Of a DNA stretch of 64,000 nt, positions 34,553 to 43,007 are shown piece by piece (positions within the stretch are counted from its first letter, which is position 1; every line of letters starts with the position of its first letter). The notes under the pieces were generated by a model, which was not told where the DNA came from, searched no databases, and was given only the letters and a program-made list of their open reading frames with translations. Source of the DNA: CAVUWL01 sp963700105 (GTDB lineage Bacteria; Actinomycetota; Thermoleophilia; Solirubrobacterales; 70-9); contig CAVOWL010000004.1 of assembly GCA_963700105.1 (NCBI GenBank), positions 1-64,000 of the forward strand, read 5' to 3'. The position numbers and the translations under genes were made by a program.

Positions 34553-34605
34553 GCCCAGCACCTCGCAGCTCGGGGATCGGGATCGAAGCAGACGGGAGAC
34601 CTAGC

Positions 34606-35376
34606 GTGTCTGGCCTCAACCGCGACCATTTCGCTCGATCAGATCGACCGCCAGTGGTGATCCTTTGCGGCGGTCGCGGCACCCGCTTGCGCGAGCGTAC
34701 CGAGTCGGTCCCAAAGGCGCTGGTTGAGATCGGTGGCCGCCCGATCCTTGCCCACCTGATCGAGCTCTACGCGAATCAGGGCTTTGAGCGCTTCTTGCTA
34801 GCGACCGGCTACCTCGGTGAGATGGTCGATGAGTTTGCCAGCGCCGCAAGTTGGGGTGAGGGGGTCTCGGTGCAATCTGTCGATACTGGGCTCGATACCC
34901 CGACCGGGGGGCGGATTGCCAAACTTGCCGGCCACCTTGGCGGCGGCACCTTCTGCGCCACCTACTCTGACGGTCTGGCCGACGTCGATTTGAGCGATCT
35001 GCTCGGCTTTCACCATCGACACGGCGCCTTGGCGACGCTGACCGTGGTGCGGCCATCGCTGCAGTGGGGAATCGTTGAGCTCGGTCGCGATGGTCGGGTA
35101 AGGGACTTTGTTGAGAAGCCGCGCTCTGAGCACTGGATCAACGGCGGTTTTTTCTGCTTTGAGCAAGGGGTGCTCGATTACCTCGACGCAGAGAGTGTCT
35201 TGGAGCGCGAGCCGCTCCGAGGCCTCGCCGGGGATGGACAGCTGCGGGCCTACCGCCACGACGGCTTTTGGGACTGCATGGATACCTACAAGGACGCGAT
35301 TGTCCTCAACGATCTCTGGGCTAGCGGTGAAGCTCCCTGGAGGTTGCCGGCCCCGCTCAAAACCACGCTGCCGTGA
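34606..35376 (+). CDS. Sugar-1-phosphate nucleotidylyltransferase (glucose-1-phosphate cytidylyltransferase-like)
   Basis: 256-residue nucleotidyltransferase with the pyrophosphorylase signature GGRGTRLRERTESVPKALVE and YSDGLADVD. The length, the EKP segment (VEKPRSEHWINGGFFCFE) and the FWDCMDTYKD ending resemble RfbF, which makes CDP-glucose. GTG start at 34606 follows GACGGGAGAC. The stop overlaps the next gene by four bases (GTGA). Together with the neighbour it would supply a CDP-sugar for a surface glycan or a secondary product. Confidence 0.88.
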   Translation: MSGLNRDHFARSDRPPVVILCGGRGTRLRERTESVPKALVEIGGRPILAHLIELYANQGFERFLLATGYLGEMVDEFASAASWGEGVSVQSVDTGLDTPTGGRIAKLAGHLGGGTFCATYSDGLADVDLSDLLGFHHRHGALATLTVVRPSLQWGIVELGRDGRVRDFVEKPRSEHWINGGFFCFEQGVLDYLDAESVLEREPLRGLAGDGQLRAYRHDGFWDCMDTYKDAIVLNDLWASGEAPWRLPAPLKTTLP

Positions 35377-36338
35377 AGCGGGTCCTGATCACCGGCGCGC
35401 ACGGCTTCGTTGCCTCCCACCTCGCCCGTACCGCCTTGGAGCGTGGAGACTCGGTCAGCGGCCTCGATTTGGTGCGGACCGGTCACTCGGGCCTGGCTTT
35501 GCAGGGGATTGAATCCGAGGTTGAGTTGATCGAGTGCGACCTCCGCGACACGCATTTGGCCGCTGCCTCAGTTAAGGCAGGACGCTTTGACATTATCTTT
35601 CACCTCGCCGCCCAGACCCTGGTTGGGGTCGCGATGGCCGACCCGATCGCGACCTTTGAGGTCAACGTCGCCGGGACCTGGGCTCTGCTTGAGGCCGCCC
35701 GTCTGGCCGAGGTGCCCGCAGTCGTAATCGCCTCCTCGGATAAGGCATACGGCCCTCCGGATCATCTGCCCTATCAAGAGCAGATGCAGCTGCGACCGGC
35801 CTCCCCATATGAGGCCAGTAAGGCGGCGGCGGATGCGATCGCGCGCAGCTATTACCCCGCCTACGGTCTGGCGGTGGCGGTGACCCGCTTCGCCAACGTC
35901 TACGGCGGCGGTGATCTCAACTTCTCACGGTTGATCCCCGAGGCGATCGTCTCGGCGCTGGGTGGGCGCCGCCCAAAGATTCGCTCCGACGGCAGCCCCC
36001 AGCGGGACTTTCTCTACGTCGATGACGCTGTCGCCGCCTACATGGCCATTGAGCAAAGCCTGGAGTTCGCTGGTCCCGCGGCGGGGGAGGCATTTAACGC
36101 CGGCGGTGAGCAACCCCACTCGGTGGCCGAGGTGCTCGACGAGATTTCTGAGCTCAGCGGTCTCGGACTCGAGCCCGAATACCACGGCAACGGCAGTCCC
36201 AGGGGAGAGATCGATCGCCAATACGTCGACTCCTCAAAGCTACGCGAGCTCACCGGCTGGTATCCACGAGTTGCCTTGCGCGACGGTTTGCGAAAGACAA
36301 TGGAGTGGTACCGCGACAATCCCCGGGTGCATCCCTGA
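35373..36338 (+). CDS. NAD-dependent sugar-nucleotide epimerase/dehydratase (CDP-glucose 4,6-dehydratase-like)
   Basis: 321-residue extended SDR. The Rossmann motif is TGAHGFVASHLA, the catalytic region is IASSDKAYG, and the YxxxK motif is YEASK (SPYEASKAAAD). VTRFANVYGGGDLNFSRLIP follows. The SSDKAYG and DLNFSRLIP sequences are typical of CDP-glucose 4,6-dehydratase RfbG, and the adjacent cytidylyltransferase-like gene supports that substrate. It is about 30-40 residues shorter than RfbG. GTG start at 35373; the stop shares one base with the next ATG. Confidence 0.85.
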   Translation: MKRVLITGAHGFVASHLARTALERGDSVSGLDLVRTGHSGLALQGIESEVELIECDLRDTHLAAASVKAGRFDIIFHLAAQTLVGVAMADPIATFEVNVAGTWALLEAARLAEVPAVVIASSDKAYGPPDHLPYQEQMQLRPASPYEASKAAADAIARSYYPAYGLAVAVTRFANVYGGGDLNFSRLIPEAIVSALGGRRPKIRSDGSPQRDFLYVDDAVAAYMAIEQSLEFAGPAAGEAFNAGGEQPHSVAEVLDEISELSGLGLEPEYHGNGSPRGEIDRQYVDSSKLRELTGWYPRVALRDGLRKTMEWYRDNPRVHP

Positions 36339-37135
36339 TGTGCGGTCGGTTCACCGTCACGGCCAAGGACACCAAGAAGATCGCCGATCGCTTTCAGGTC
36401 GAGCTGGAGCGGGCGCTGGAGCGAAGCGGTAGCGGTGAGGCGCCTCCACCGAGCGCCGCGCGGGCCGCGCGGGCAGCCTCGGCGCTGGGCCGGTTTAACG
36501 TCGCCCCAACCCAGGAGGTGCTGACGGTGCGCTCCTCGCCCGATCCGGCTGAGGCGGCGCTCGGCGAGCGGGAGGCCCGGCTCATGCGCTGGGGACTCGT
36601 CCCACGCTGGGCCAAGGACCTCAAGGTCAGCTACAAGATGATCAACGCGAAGGCCGAGAACCTGCGAGACAGTCGCGCTTACGGTCCCCTGATCGGCAAG
36701 TTCCGCCACCGTTGCCTGATTGTCGCCGATGGCTTCTATGAGTGGATGAAGGCCGAGGATCCAAAGCAGCCGCGCCAGCCATGGCGCTTCACGGTGGACG
36801 GCGGCGAGCCGTTTGCCTTCGCCGGAATCTGCACCCGCAAGGAGTGGCGGGAGGAGGGCGGCGGGGTCGAGGACGGCTGGCTCTACAGCTGCACGATCAT
36901 CACCACTGAACCGAATGTGCTGGTCTCCATGGTGCACGATCGCATGCCCGCGATCCTCCCCGACGCCGAGGCCGAGGCGGCCTGGCTGCGCCCCGATCTC
37001 GAGCTGGCCGACGCCGTCGCGATGTGTGCGCCGCTGCCGGCGGCGCGGATGGACAGTGCTCCCGCCAACCCAAAATTAAACAAGGTCGGCAAGGGCATCG
37101 AGGGGCCGGAGCTGTTGGTCGTTCCTAGCGGCTGA
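36338..37135 (+). CDS. SRAP domain protein (HMCES/YedK)
   Basis: 265-residue SOS-response-associated peptidase-like protein that traps abasic sites in ssDNA by a covalent link. Start ATG 36338 gives the invariant MCGRF, so Cys2 becomes the N-terminal nucleophile after methionine removal. FNVAPTQEV, MINAKAEN, FYEWM and MVHDRMP supply the remaining active-site residues. The start shares one base with the preceding stop. The 3' end overlaps the convergent gene by 11 bases. Confidence 0.94.
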   Translation: MCGRFTVTAKDTKKIADRFQVELERALERSGSGEAPPPSAARAARAASALGRFNVAPTQEVLTVRSSPDPAEAALGEREARLMRWGLVPRWAKDLKVSYKMINAKAENLRDSRAYGPLIGKFRHRCLIVADGFYEWMKAEDPKQPRQPWRFTVDGGEPFAFAGICTRKEWREEGGGVEDGWLYSCTIITTEPNVLVSMVHDRMPAILPDAEAEAAWLRPDLELADAVAMCAPLPAARMDSAPANPKLNKVGKGIEGPELLVVPSG

Positions 37136-37835
37136 GCAAGGCGCTGGTCTGAACATTGGTGCTGCCCCCGGGGCCATTCAGTCGGCAGCCGATCAGCGCG
37201 CCGGGTTTGGCGCTGGTCCGCCAGATCGAAACGAAGGAAAGGTTAAGCGCCGTGGCGTAACTATCCCTCGGCAGGGCCCACTCCCAGCGCTGGCTGGTCG
37301 GCCCGCGGGCGCCCCAGCTGACGCCAATTCCGGGCTCGTTTGTGAAATGGCGAAACGGATCATCGAGGGACACCGTGGCCATTGAGGCTCCCTGAGCGTC
37401 AAATTCCACCTCTGAGCTGGGTGGCACCGGTTGGGCGAGAAGTTCTTCGCTTGGACGCGGGTAAAGGGCCGGCTTGCCTGAAACATGAACAATCAGCGCC
37501 CCAGCGGGCACTCTCACCCCGCAGTTGACCCGGCTCACTGGGTGTCTGCGCCGGGCCGTCAGGGCAAGCGTGGCAGAGACGCGGTAGAGCTTATAGCCGC
37601 TTGCATTGGCCGCCGTCGCGCGAATTGTGACCGCGATAATGCGGGCCTCCCCTCCACCCGGCAGGCGGGCCGGTTTTGAGTCGGAGTCGGTGCGCTTAAA
37701 GGTCCAGCCCAAGGCGATCGTCCCAAGTGGTTCTTCACTGCTCAAAAGCGCCGCGGCAAGGCAGGCCAGGAGCCCAGTTGCGATCACCACCAGCGCTCCG
37801 AATGGAGGAGAATCCCTGGGCGGTGCGGCGGTCAT
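37125..37835 (-). CDS. Membrane-anchored hypothetical protein
   Basis: 236-residue protein with one N-terminal transmembrane or signal segment (GALVVIATGLLACLAAALL) and an extracytoplasmic beta-rich domain. Two cysteines are present (NCGVRV and GCRLNGP). No motif matches a known family. ATG 37835 is supported by the basic/hydrophobic order at the N-terminus. The gene stands alone on this strand between SRAP and an SDR gene; function unknown. Confidence 0.65.
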   Translation of the reverse strand: MTAAPPRDSPPFGALVVIATGLLACLAAALLSSEEPLGTIALGWTFKRTDSDSKPARLPGGGEARIIAVTIRATAANASGYKLYRVSATLALTARRRHPVSRVNCGVRVPAGALIVHVSGKPALYPRPSEELLAQPVPPSSEVEFDAQGASMATVSLDDPFRHFTNEPGIGVSWGARGPTSQRWEWALPRDSYATALNLSFVSIWRTSAKPGALIGCRLNGPGGSTNVQTSALLSR

Positions 37836-37906
37836 CGCCGCGACAGTATTGAACCCAGGCTCCGACCCCGCCGCTGGCAGGACCGAAACTCCCCAGCTAC
37901 GGTGTA

Positions 37907-38908
37907 GTGGTGCTCACGGTTGCAGTCACCGGCCCGACTGGGGAAATCGGCAGGCCGCTGATCGAAGCCTTGGAGGGTAGTCCGGAGGTGGGGCGCATTA
38001 TCGGCATGGCTCGCCGCAGTTTTGAGCCCGCAGCCCATGGCTGGAAGAAGGTTGAATACCGTCGCGGCGACGTCCTGAATCGGCGAGACGTCGATGCGTT
38101 GGTGGCAGCCGTTGACGTTGTCGTCCACCTGGCCTTCGTGATCGTCGCGGGGCAGGGGAGGAGTCGCGAGGTCAACCTGGTGGGCTCGCGCAATGTCTTT
38201 GAGGCCACGGCCGCGGCTGGGGCGCGACGTCTCATCTACACATCCTCGGTGGCAGCTTACGGATTCGATTCGAGCCTTCCGGACCTGTTGAGCGAGGACG
38301 TAGAGACCGCGGGAACCCAGCGGCATCCGTATTCGGCGCAAAAGGCCGAAGTCGAGGCTTTGCTAGTCGAGACCCTAGCCGGATCAGAAATCGATAGCTA
38401 CGTATTTCGGCCCTGCATCGTCGCCGGGCCGAAGGCACAGCTCTTGATCGATTCGATCCCGCTAAGCGGCCTGACCCGGCGGCTTCCCCAGGCGCTCGCC
38501 GCGGTGATCGATCACCTGCCGCTGGCACCGGTGCTGCCCGATCCGGGCGTGCGATTTCAGCTGGTGCACCACGACGATGTCGCCGCCGCCCTTTGCGCGG
38601 CGGTGCTGGGCAATGGCGATCCGGGCGTCTATAACCTCGCCGCAGCCGGGGAGATCACGGTTTCTGATCTCGCGCATGCGCTCGGCTGGCACTCGATTCC
38701 GACCCCGCGCTCAGGCGTATCCGTCGCGGCTGAGATAATAGCCCGCGTTCCGTTTCTGCCAAACCGCGCCTCCTGGATCGAGGCGCTGCGCCGCTCCGTC
38801 TTGATGGACACCGCCCGGGCGCGGGTGCAATTGGGATGGCAACCGCGCTATGACGCGCTCGAAACCCTGCAGGCGATGTGCTCTGCCTATCGCAAACAAG
38901 CTTCTTAG
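37907..38908 (+). CDS. Extended short-chain dehydrogenase/epimerase
   Basis: 333-residue NAD(P)-binding protein of the extended SDR group. TGPTGEIGRPL is the nucleotide-binding motif, the central VDVVVHLAF is typical, and YTSSVAAYG with the YSAQK motif (HPYSAQKAEVE) supplies the catalytic Tyr/Lys. FRPCIVAGP follows. Substrate is unknown; relatives act on nucleotide sugars or other hydroxy compounds. GTG start at 37907, or the next codon. A hairpin follows the stop directly. Confidence 0.85.
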   Translation: MVLTVAVTGPTGEIGRPLIEALEGSPEVGRIIGMARRSFEPAAHGWKKVEYRRGDVLNRRDVDALVAAVDVVVHLAFVIVAGQGRSREVNLVGSRNVFEATAAAGARRLIYTSSVAAYGFDSSLPDLLSEDVETAGTQRHPYSAQKAEVEALLVETLAGSEIDSYVFRPCIVAGPKAQLLIDSIPLSGLTRRLPQALAAVIDHLPLAPVLPDPGVRFQLVHHDDVAAALCAAVLGNGDPGVYNLAAAGEITVSDLAHALGWHSIPTPRSGVSVAAEIIARVPFLPNRASWIEALRRSVLMDTARARVQLGWQPRYDALETLQAMCSAYRKQAS

Positions 38909-38926
38909 CGGGCGCGATTGCGCCCG
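38909..38926 (+). terminator. Hairpin directly after the SDR gene
   Basis: CGGGCGC (38909-38915) pairs perfectly with GCGCCCG (38920-38926) around GATT, beginning right after the stop codon. There is no T-run; U-less GC-rich hairpins often end transcripts in actinobacteria. Confidence 0.55.
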
Positions 38927-39087
38927 GTGCCTGCAGCCGAGTTGGGCAATCGATCGCCTAAACGAATGATCGAGTTTCGAGCGTCCCCCTAACTCTCCCC
39001 GAGCGGCGTCCGATGCACGTAGAGGTGCTTGCCGTGCTTCGACAGCTGCCGCGACTTCTTGCCAGGCCTAACCTTGCTGGCGAAGGC

Positions 39088-39822
39088 ATGTTAGAGAGGC
39101 TTCGCACCATTTCCTTTGCGATGGTCGGGTTGACGGCGGCTGTCGCACTCGGACTGATTGCTCTGATCGCCCATCAGGGCTGGCCCACGCTCGCCGCGAT
39201 TCCGATCCCCGAACTTCCATTCGAACACAGCGGTGTTCAACGGGCCCGCCTCGTCGCGGGGCCGAGGGCCCCAGGGTCGCATCTCACGCTGGGGGCGAAT
39301 TCCGCCAGGCGCTCGCTTGACTTGAGCGCTGGATCGGGCAGGGTGGTTGGAAGCGGATCGACCCGCCCAGCGACGAGAGGCTCCCATCAAGGGATTGCCG
39401 CATTGAGATCTCCGTCTGGCGCTGGCTCTGGGTCGATAGGTGAGAGCACGCCGAGGGGTCGGGGCAGCGGTCAAACAACGGGCGGGGGCGCACCCCCTCC
39501 CAGTTCGGCCCCGGCTCAAACGGCCCCCACCGCGCCCTCCAGTCCAGCATCGTCGGTCGAATCATCAAGCTCGCACTCAAATGATTCGACGGGCTCGGCC
39601 CACTTCGAAGCAGGCGGGCATTGGAAAGGTGGAGCACCCGCCACCGCGGGGGCAAGCCCCGGCTTCGTTTCGCCCACCCCCTCACCCCCGACGCCACCCG
39701 ACCCCGGACACGGTGGCGAATCTGAACACCATGGCAATTCAGGCCAGGGTGAATCCGCTGCCCCTGCCAATGAAGAGCACCCTTCGGGTGATCAGGAACA
39801 TGCGGCAACGGTTGGGCACTGA
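39088..39822 (+). CDS. Membrane-anchored low-complexity (Ser/Pro/Gly) protein
   Basis: About 244 residues from ATG 39088. The N-terminal MLERLRTISFAMVGLTAAVAL is a signal anchor or TM helix typical of a small actinobacterial family, and the rest is Ser/Pro/Gly/His-rich without globular motifs. An upstream in-frame ATG at 39013 is possible, but its extra 25 residues look unrelated to the family pattern. Likely located at the cell envelope. Function unknown. Confidence 0.55.
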   Translation: MLERLRTISFAMVGLTAAVALGLIALIAHQGWPTLAAIPIPELPFEHSGVQRARLVAGPRAPGSHLTLGANSARRSLDLSAGSGRVVGSGSTRPATRGSHQGIAALRSPSGAGSGSIGESTPRGRGSGQTTGGGAPPPSSAPAQTAPTAPSSPASSVESSSSHSNDSTGSAHFEAGGHWKGGAPATAGASPGFVSPTPSPPTPPDPGHGGESEHHGNSGQGESAAPANEEHPSGDQEHAATVGH

Positions 39823-40654
39823 ATCCCTCTGAACCGATCCTGGTCTGCGCTTGCTGCGATTCTTTCTCGAGCACCGACTCCCGACCTGCTCGAGCGAGTC
39901 ATAGAGGGTCGGGGCTTTGCATTTCTGCGGGCGGATGCCAACGCCGCCGCGGCGCCGGCGTGCTCCATCGCCGTTGGGAAGATGCCAAGACCCTCGCCAC
40001 AGGAAACGAACGCACCCACCTCGAGCCGATCGATAACTGGAATCAAATCGCCTCGGGCAGGGAGTGCTCCCCAGGGGAGAATGGAAGCCTTCCGCGGGGC
40101 CAACCGCAGTCTCGCTGGCCAGCAGGCGTGAACCAATCACAAAAACCAACCCGTGTGTCCTGATCAAGTACCCCGCAGCGCGGCGGCAATCGGGTCAATC
40201 GAGCGTCGTTTCTGGTCTTGATCGCCCACCAATTCCGCCACAGTTCGGTTCGCGCGATGGACCCGGAGACGATTCTTCAGCTAGCTCTGGGCAAACGGAC
40301 TGACTCGGGACGGCCCTAACCAAGCCGCTGTAAATCGCGCTACACTCACCTCCCGTCCATAGACAGGACCTAGATGCGCCTTATGACTCCAGGGCCGATC
40401 TGAATGGCTGCGTCAGTGGAGTGACGCTCATGGCCCCTGTTCATTGCGCCAGCGCACTTCTTGACCGGAGTGTTTCGGGCGGGGCAAGATTCTTGCTGTT
40501 GACTCGCCGTCGATCGGGTGCCCAATCTGCTCATGTGTCTAGAGGTGATTTGGATGCGAATCGCCAGTTGGCCCTCTCGGTCGCGAGCGCACCCTCGATA
40601 TGACCTTTCCGTCGCGGCTCAAGAGATGGCACCCATGCGGGCTGCTCGCTTGAG
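39823..40654. other. Long intergenic region
   Basis: About 830 bases without a supported gene. Several short frames exist on both strands but none has a motif or ribosome binding site. The region probably contains the promoter of the GGDEF-EAL gene, with a possible TTGACT near 40498, but the -10 partner is weak. Confidence 0.4.
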
Positions 40655-42808
40655 ATGAGCGTCGAGCGCTCCGGTCCCGGGAAAACTGCAAGGGGTACTC
40701 AGGTTCCGACACCTTCCGGCACGGAAAACGCTGGTCGCGAGGACCTCCGCAGGCTCGGTGAGAGATTGACGGATCGGGTCGAAGAGGTGGTCGATCTAAC
40801 CGTCGAGCGAACCACGGGCGCTGGCCACAAAGTTGACGCGGCGATCCAAGGAAGATTCGAACAGATCTGCCGTAGTTCGACGCTCGCGGTCGCCCGCTGG
40901 ATTTCTGGAGCAAGCCCCGAGGTAGCGATTGAGATCGGGCGGGAGAGCTGGGAGATTTTTGGTGAGCTGACCGCCCGCCGAACCGCCTCCCTTAACGAGG
41001 TTACTTGGCGATTTCTCCTGTGGCGCAATGTAATGACCGAGGTGCTGAGTGAGAGCGCGGTCCAATTGAAGACTCCGGCCCAGGCCCTTCAAGAGGCGAT
41101 CAACTTCGTCCACCTGAGCCTCGAGTTCAGCCTGCTGCGCATGTCGGCATCCTTTGAGGCCGGGCGCGAGCAGATTGAAGAGGAGCTCTCGAGTTCCAAT
41201 CGCCAGGGTGCCGAGACGCTCGCACTCTTGGACACTCTTCAGTCCAAGGCGCCGGTGGGTCTTGGCTACTGCGATCTTAACTTTCGGTTGCTGCGCTTAA
41301 ACGAGTCACTCGCCAGGACCTCCGGCATTCCAATCGAGGAGCAGCTCGGGCGCACCGTCGATGAGGTCATTCCGGAGATATGGCCGCAGCTGCAGCCGGT
41401 TTACGCAAGGGTGCTTGAGACGGGCGAGGCGGTCATCAATCTCGAGAATTCAGGCACGCTGCTTGGCGACCCAGGCAGGGTTCACACCTGGTTGACGAGC
41501 TTATACCCGGTACGGATCGGCGGTCAAAAGGCGATCGGAATCGGCATCGTCGTTGTCGACATCACCGACCGCAAGGAAATGGAGGAAAAGCTCAAACAGC
41601 TCTCCGAGCACGACTACCTAACTGGCGTATATAACCGACGCGGATTCATCGACCAACTCGATCGCGCGATCAGCAACCAGGCTCGCTACGGCCATTCCGG
41701 GGCGCTGCTAATCCTCGATATTGACAACTTTAAGCTGACCAACGATTCCCACGGCCACGCGGCCGGGGATCACCTCCTGGTCTCGGTGGCGGAGGTGCTC
41801 GCTGCCAGGCTTCGGAGATCCGACATCATCGCGCGCATCGGCGGTGATGAGTTCGCGATCCTCCTACAGGAAACCACCGCAGAGCAGGCACTTCGCGTCA
41901 CCCTTGATCTGCGCTCGAGACTATCCGAGCGTCCGCTCGGCCCGCCTGTCTCGGTGAGTATCGGAATAGCACCGCTCGGCGCCGCGGGGAAGCTTCAGGT
42001 CGATGATCTCCTCGCAGCTGCCGACAGCGCGATGTATCAATCAAAGAAAGGCGGGGGCGATCAGGCAACGGTCTTTCAGGGACAGGTGGGGGAGATCCTT
42101 TCAAGGGTGCGAGATCTTCAGGATGCTGTTGAGAACGGGCGCTTTGTCCTCTACGGTCAGCCGATCATCGAGCTTAAGAGTGGTCGCGTCGCCTTTCGCG
42201 AGTTGTTGATCCGGATGCGCTCGAAGACTGGGGCTGTGGTCCCTCCGTCGGAGTTCCTGCCCCTGGCTGAGGAGGTCTCACTGATGGGACAAATCGATCG
42301 CTGGGTGCTCGGAGAAGCGATCGCACTCGCTGAGGCACAGCCCCTGACCGTTAATTTATCGGCTCGCTCCGTAGGCGACCCGAGTATCATCGCGACCATA
42401 CGCAAGGCGATCACAGCGGGCCTTGATCCTCACCACCTGACCTTTGAGATAACAGAGACAGCTGCGATCGGGGATTTCGAGCGGGCGGGGCAGTTCGCCA
42501 ATATGCTCAAAGACCTCGGCTGCGGGATGGCGCTCGATGATTTCGGCACCGGTTTTGGAACATTCACCTATCTCAAACGTCTACCCGCCCAATACCTCAA
42601 GATTGACATCGAATTCGTCCGCGACATAAACGATGACCCAACCGACCTTGAGATAGTCCGGTCGATCGTCCGAATTGCACACACACTCGGCAAGCAGACA
42701 ATTGCCGAGGGGGTAGAGAATGAGAGCGTGCTCGAGACGGTGCGGAACCTCGGTGTCGACTATGCGCAGGGATGGCACCTCGGCATGCCGGAACGTACAA
42801 GCAACTGA
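40655..42808 (+). CDS. PAS-GGDEF-EAL cyclic-di-GMP signalling protein
   Basis: 717-residue cytoplasmic signalling protein. Residues up to about 190 form an unrecognised helical region, followed by a PAS domain (about 205-310, with KAPVGLGYCDLNFRLLRLNE), a GGDEF domain whose motif is intact at 396-400 (RIGGDEFAILL) and preceded by an RRSD inhibitory site, and an EAL domain. In the EAL domain the ExLxR motif is present as ELLIR (Glu516) and NLSARS, FEITET, LDDFGTG, LKID and EGVEN are conserved, so both synthesis and breakdown of c-di-GMP look possible. The N-terminus is probably sensory. Confidence 0.93.
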   Translation: MSVERSGPGKTARGTQVPTPSGTENAGREDLRRLGERLTDRVEEVVDLTVERTTGAGHKVDAAIQGRFEQICRSSTLAVARWISGASPEVAIEIGRESWEIFGELTARRTASLNEVTWRFLLWRNVMTEVLSESAVQLKTPAQALQEAINFVHLSLEFSLLRMSASFEAGREQIEEELSSSNRQGAETLALLDTLQSKAPVGLGYCDLNFRLLRLNESLARTSGIPIEEQLGRTVDEVIPEIWPQLQPVYARVLETGEAVINLENSGTLLGDPGRVHTWLTSLYPVRIGGQKAIGIGIVVVDITDRKEMEEKLKQLSEHDYLTGVYNRRGFIDQLDRAISNQARYGHSGALLILDIDNFKLTNDSHGHAAGDHLLVSVAEVLAARLRRSDIIARIGGDEFAILLQETTAEQALRVTLDLRSRLSERPLGPPVSVSIGIAPLGAAGKLQVDDLLAAADSAMYQSKKGGGDQATVFQGQVGEILSRVRDLQDAVENGRFVLYGQPIIELKSGRVAFRELLIRMRSKTGAVVPPSEFLPLAEEVSLMGQIDRWVLGEAIALAEAQPLTVNLSARSVGDPSIIATIRKAITAGLDPHHLTFEITETAAIGDFERAGQFANMLKDLGCGMALDDFGTGFGTFTYLKRLPAQYLKIDIEFVRDINDDPTDLEIVRSIVRIAHTLGKQTIAEGVENESVLETVRNLGVDYAQGWHLGMPERTSN

Positions 42809-42857
42809 GGGCATGGGTCTGTTGCCCGGCCTAAGCTGGCGGACAGATCCCCCGACG

Positions 42858-42894
42858 CCACCTGAACCACAAAGCATGAGTCCTCATGAGGTGG
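42858..42894. terminator. Possible hairpin between convergent genes
   Basis: CCACCT (42858-42863) can pair with AGGTGG (42889-42894), enclosing a CATGAG/CTCATG inner repeat. The region lies between the GGDEF-EAL and kup stops. The inner loop is too tight for certainty. Confidence 0.3.
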
Positions 42895-43007
42895 GGATCC
42901 AAAACTCCCTCCCACCTACACCGTGGATGGACAAGGTCCTTGAGTCTCCGCGAAGGACTGGTCAGCTGATTGCAAGTCCTTCTGGCCAGGTCTTTGGGGC
43001 TTCGTCC

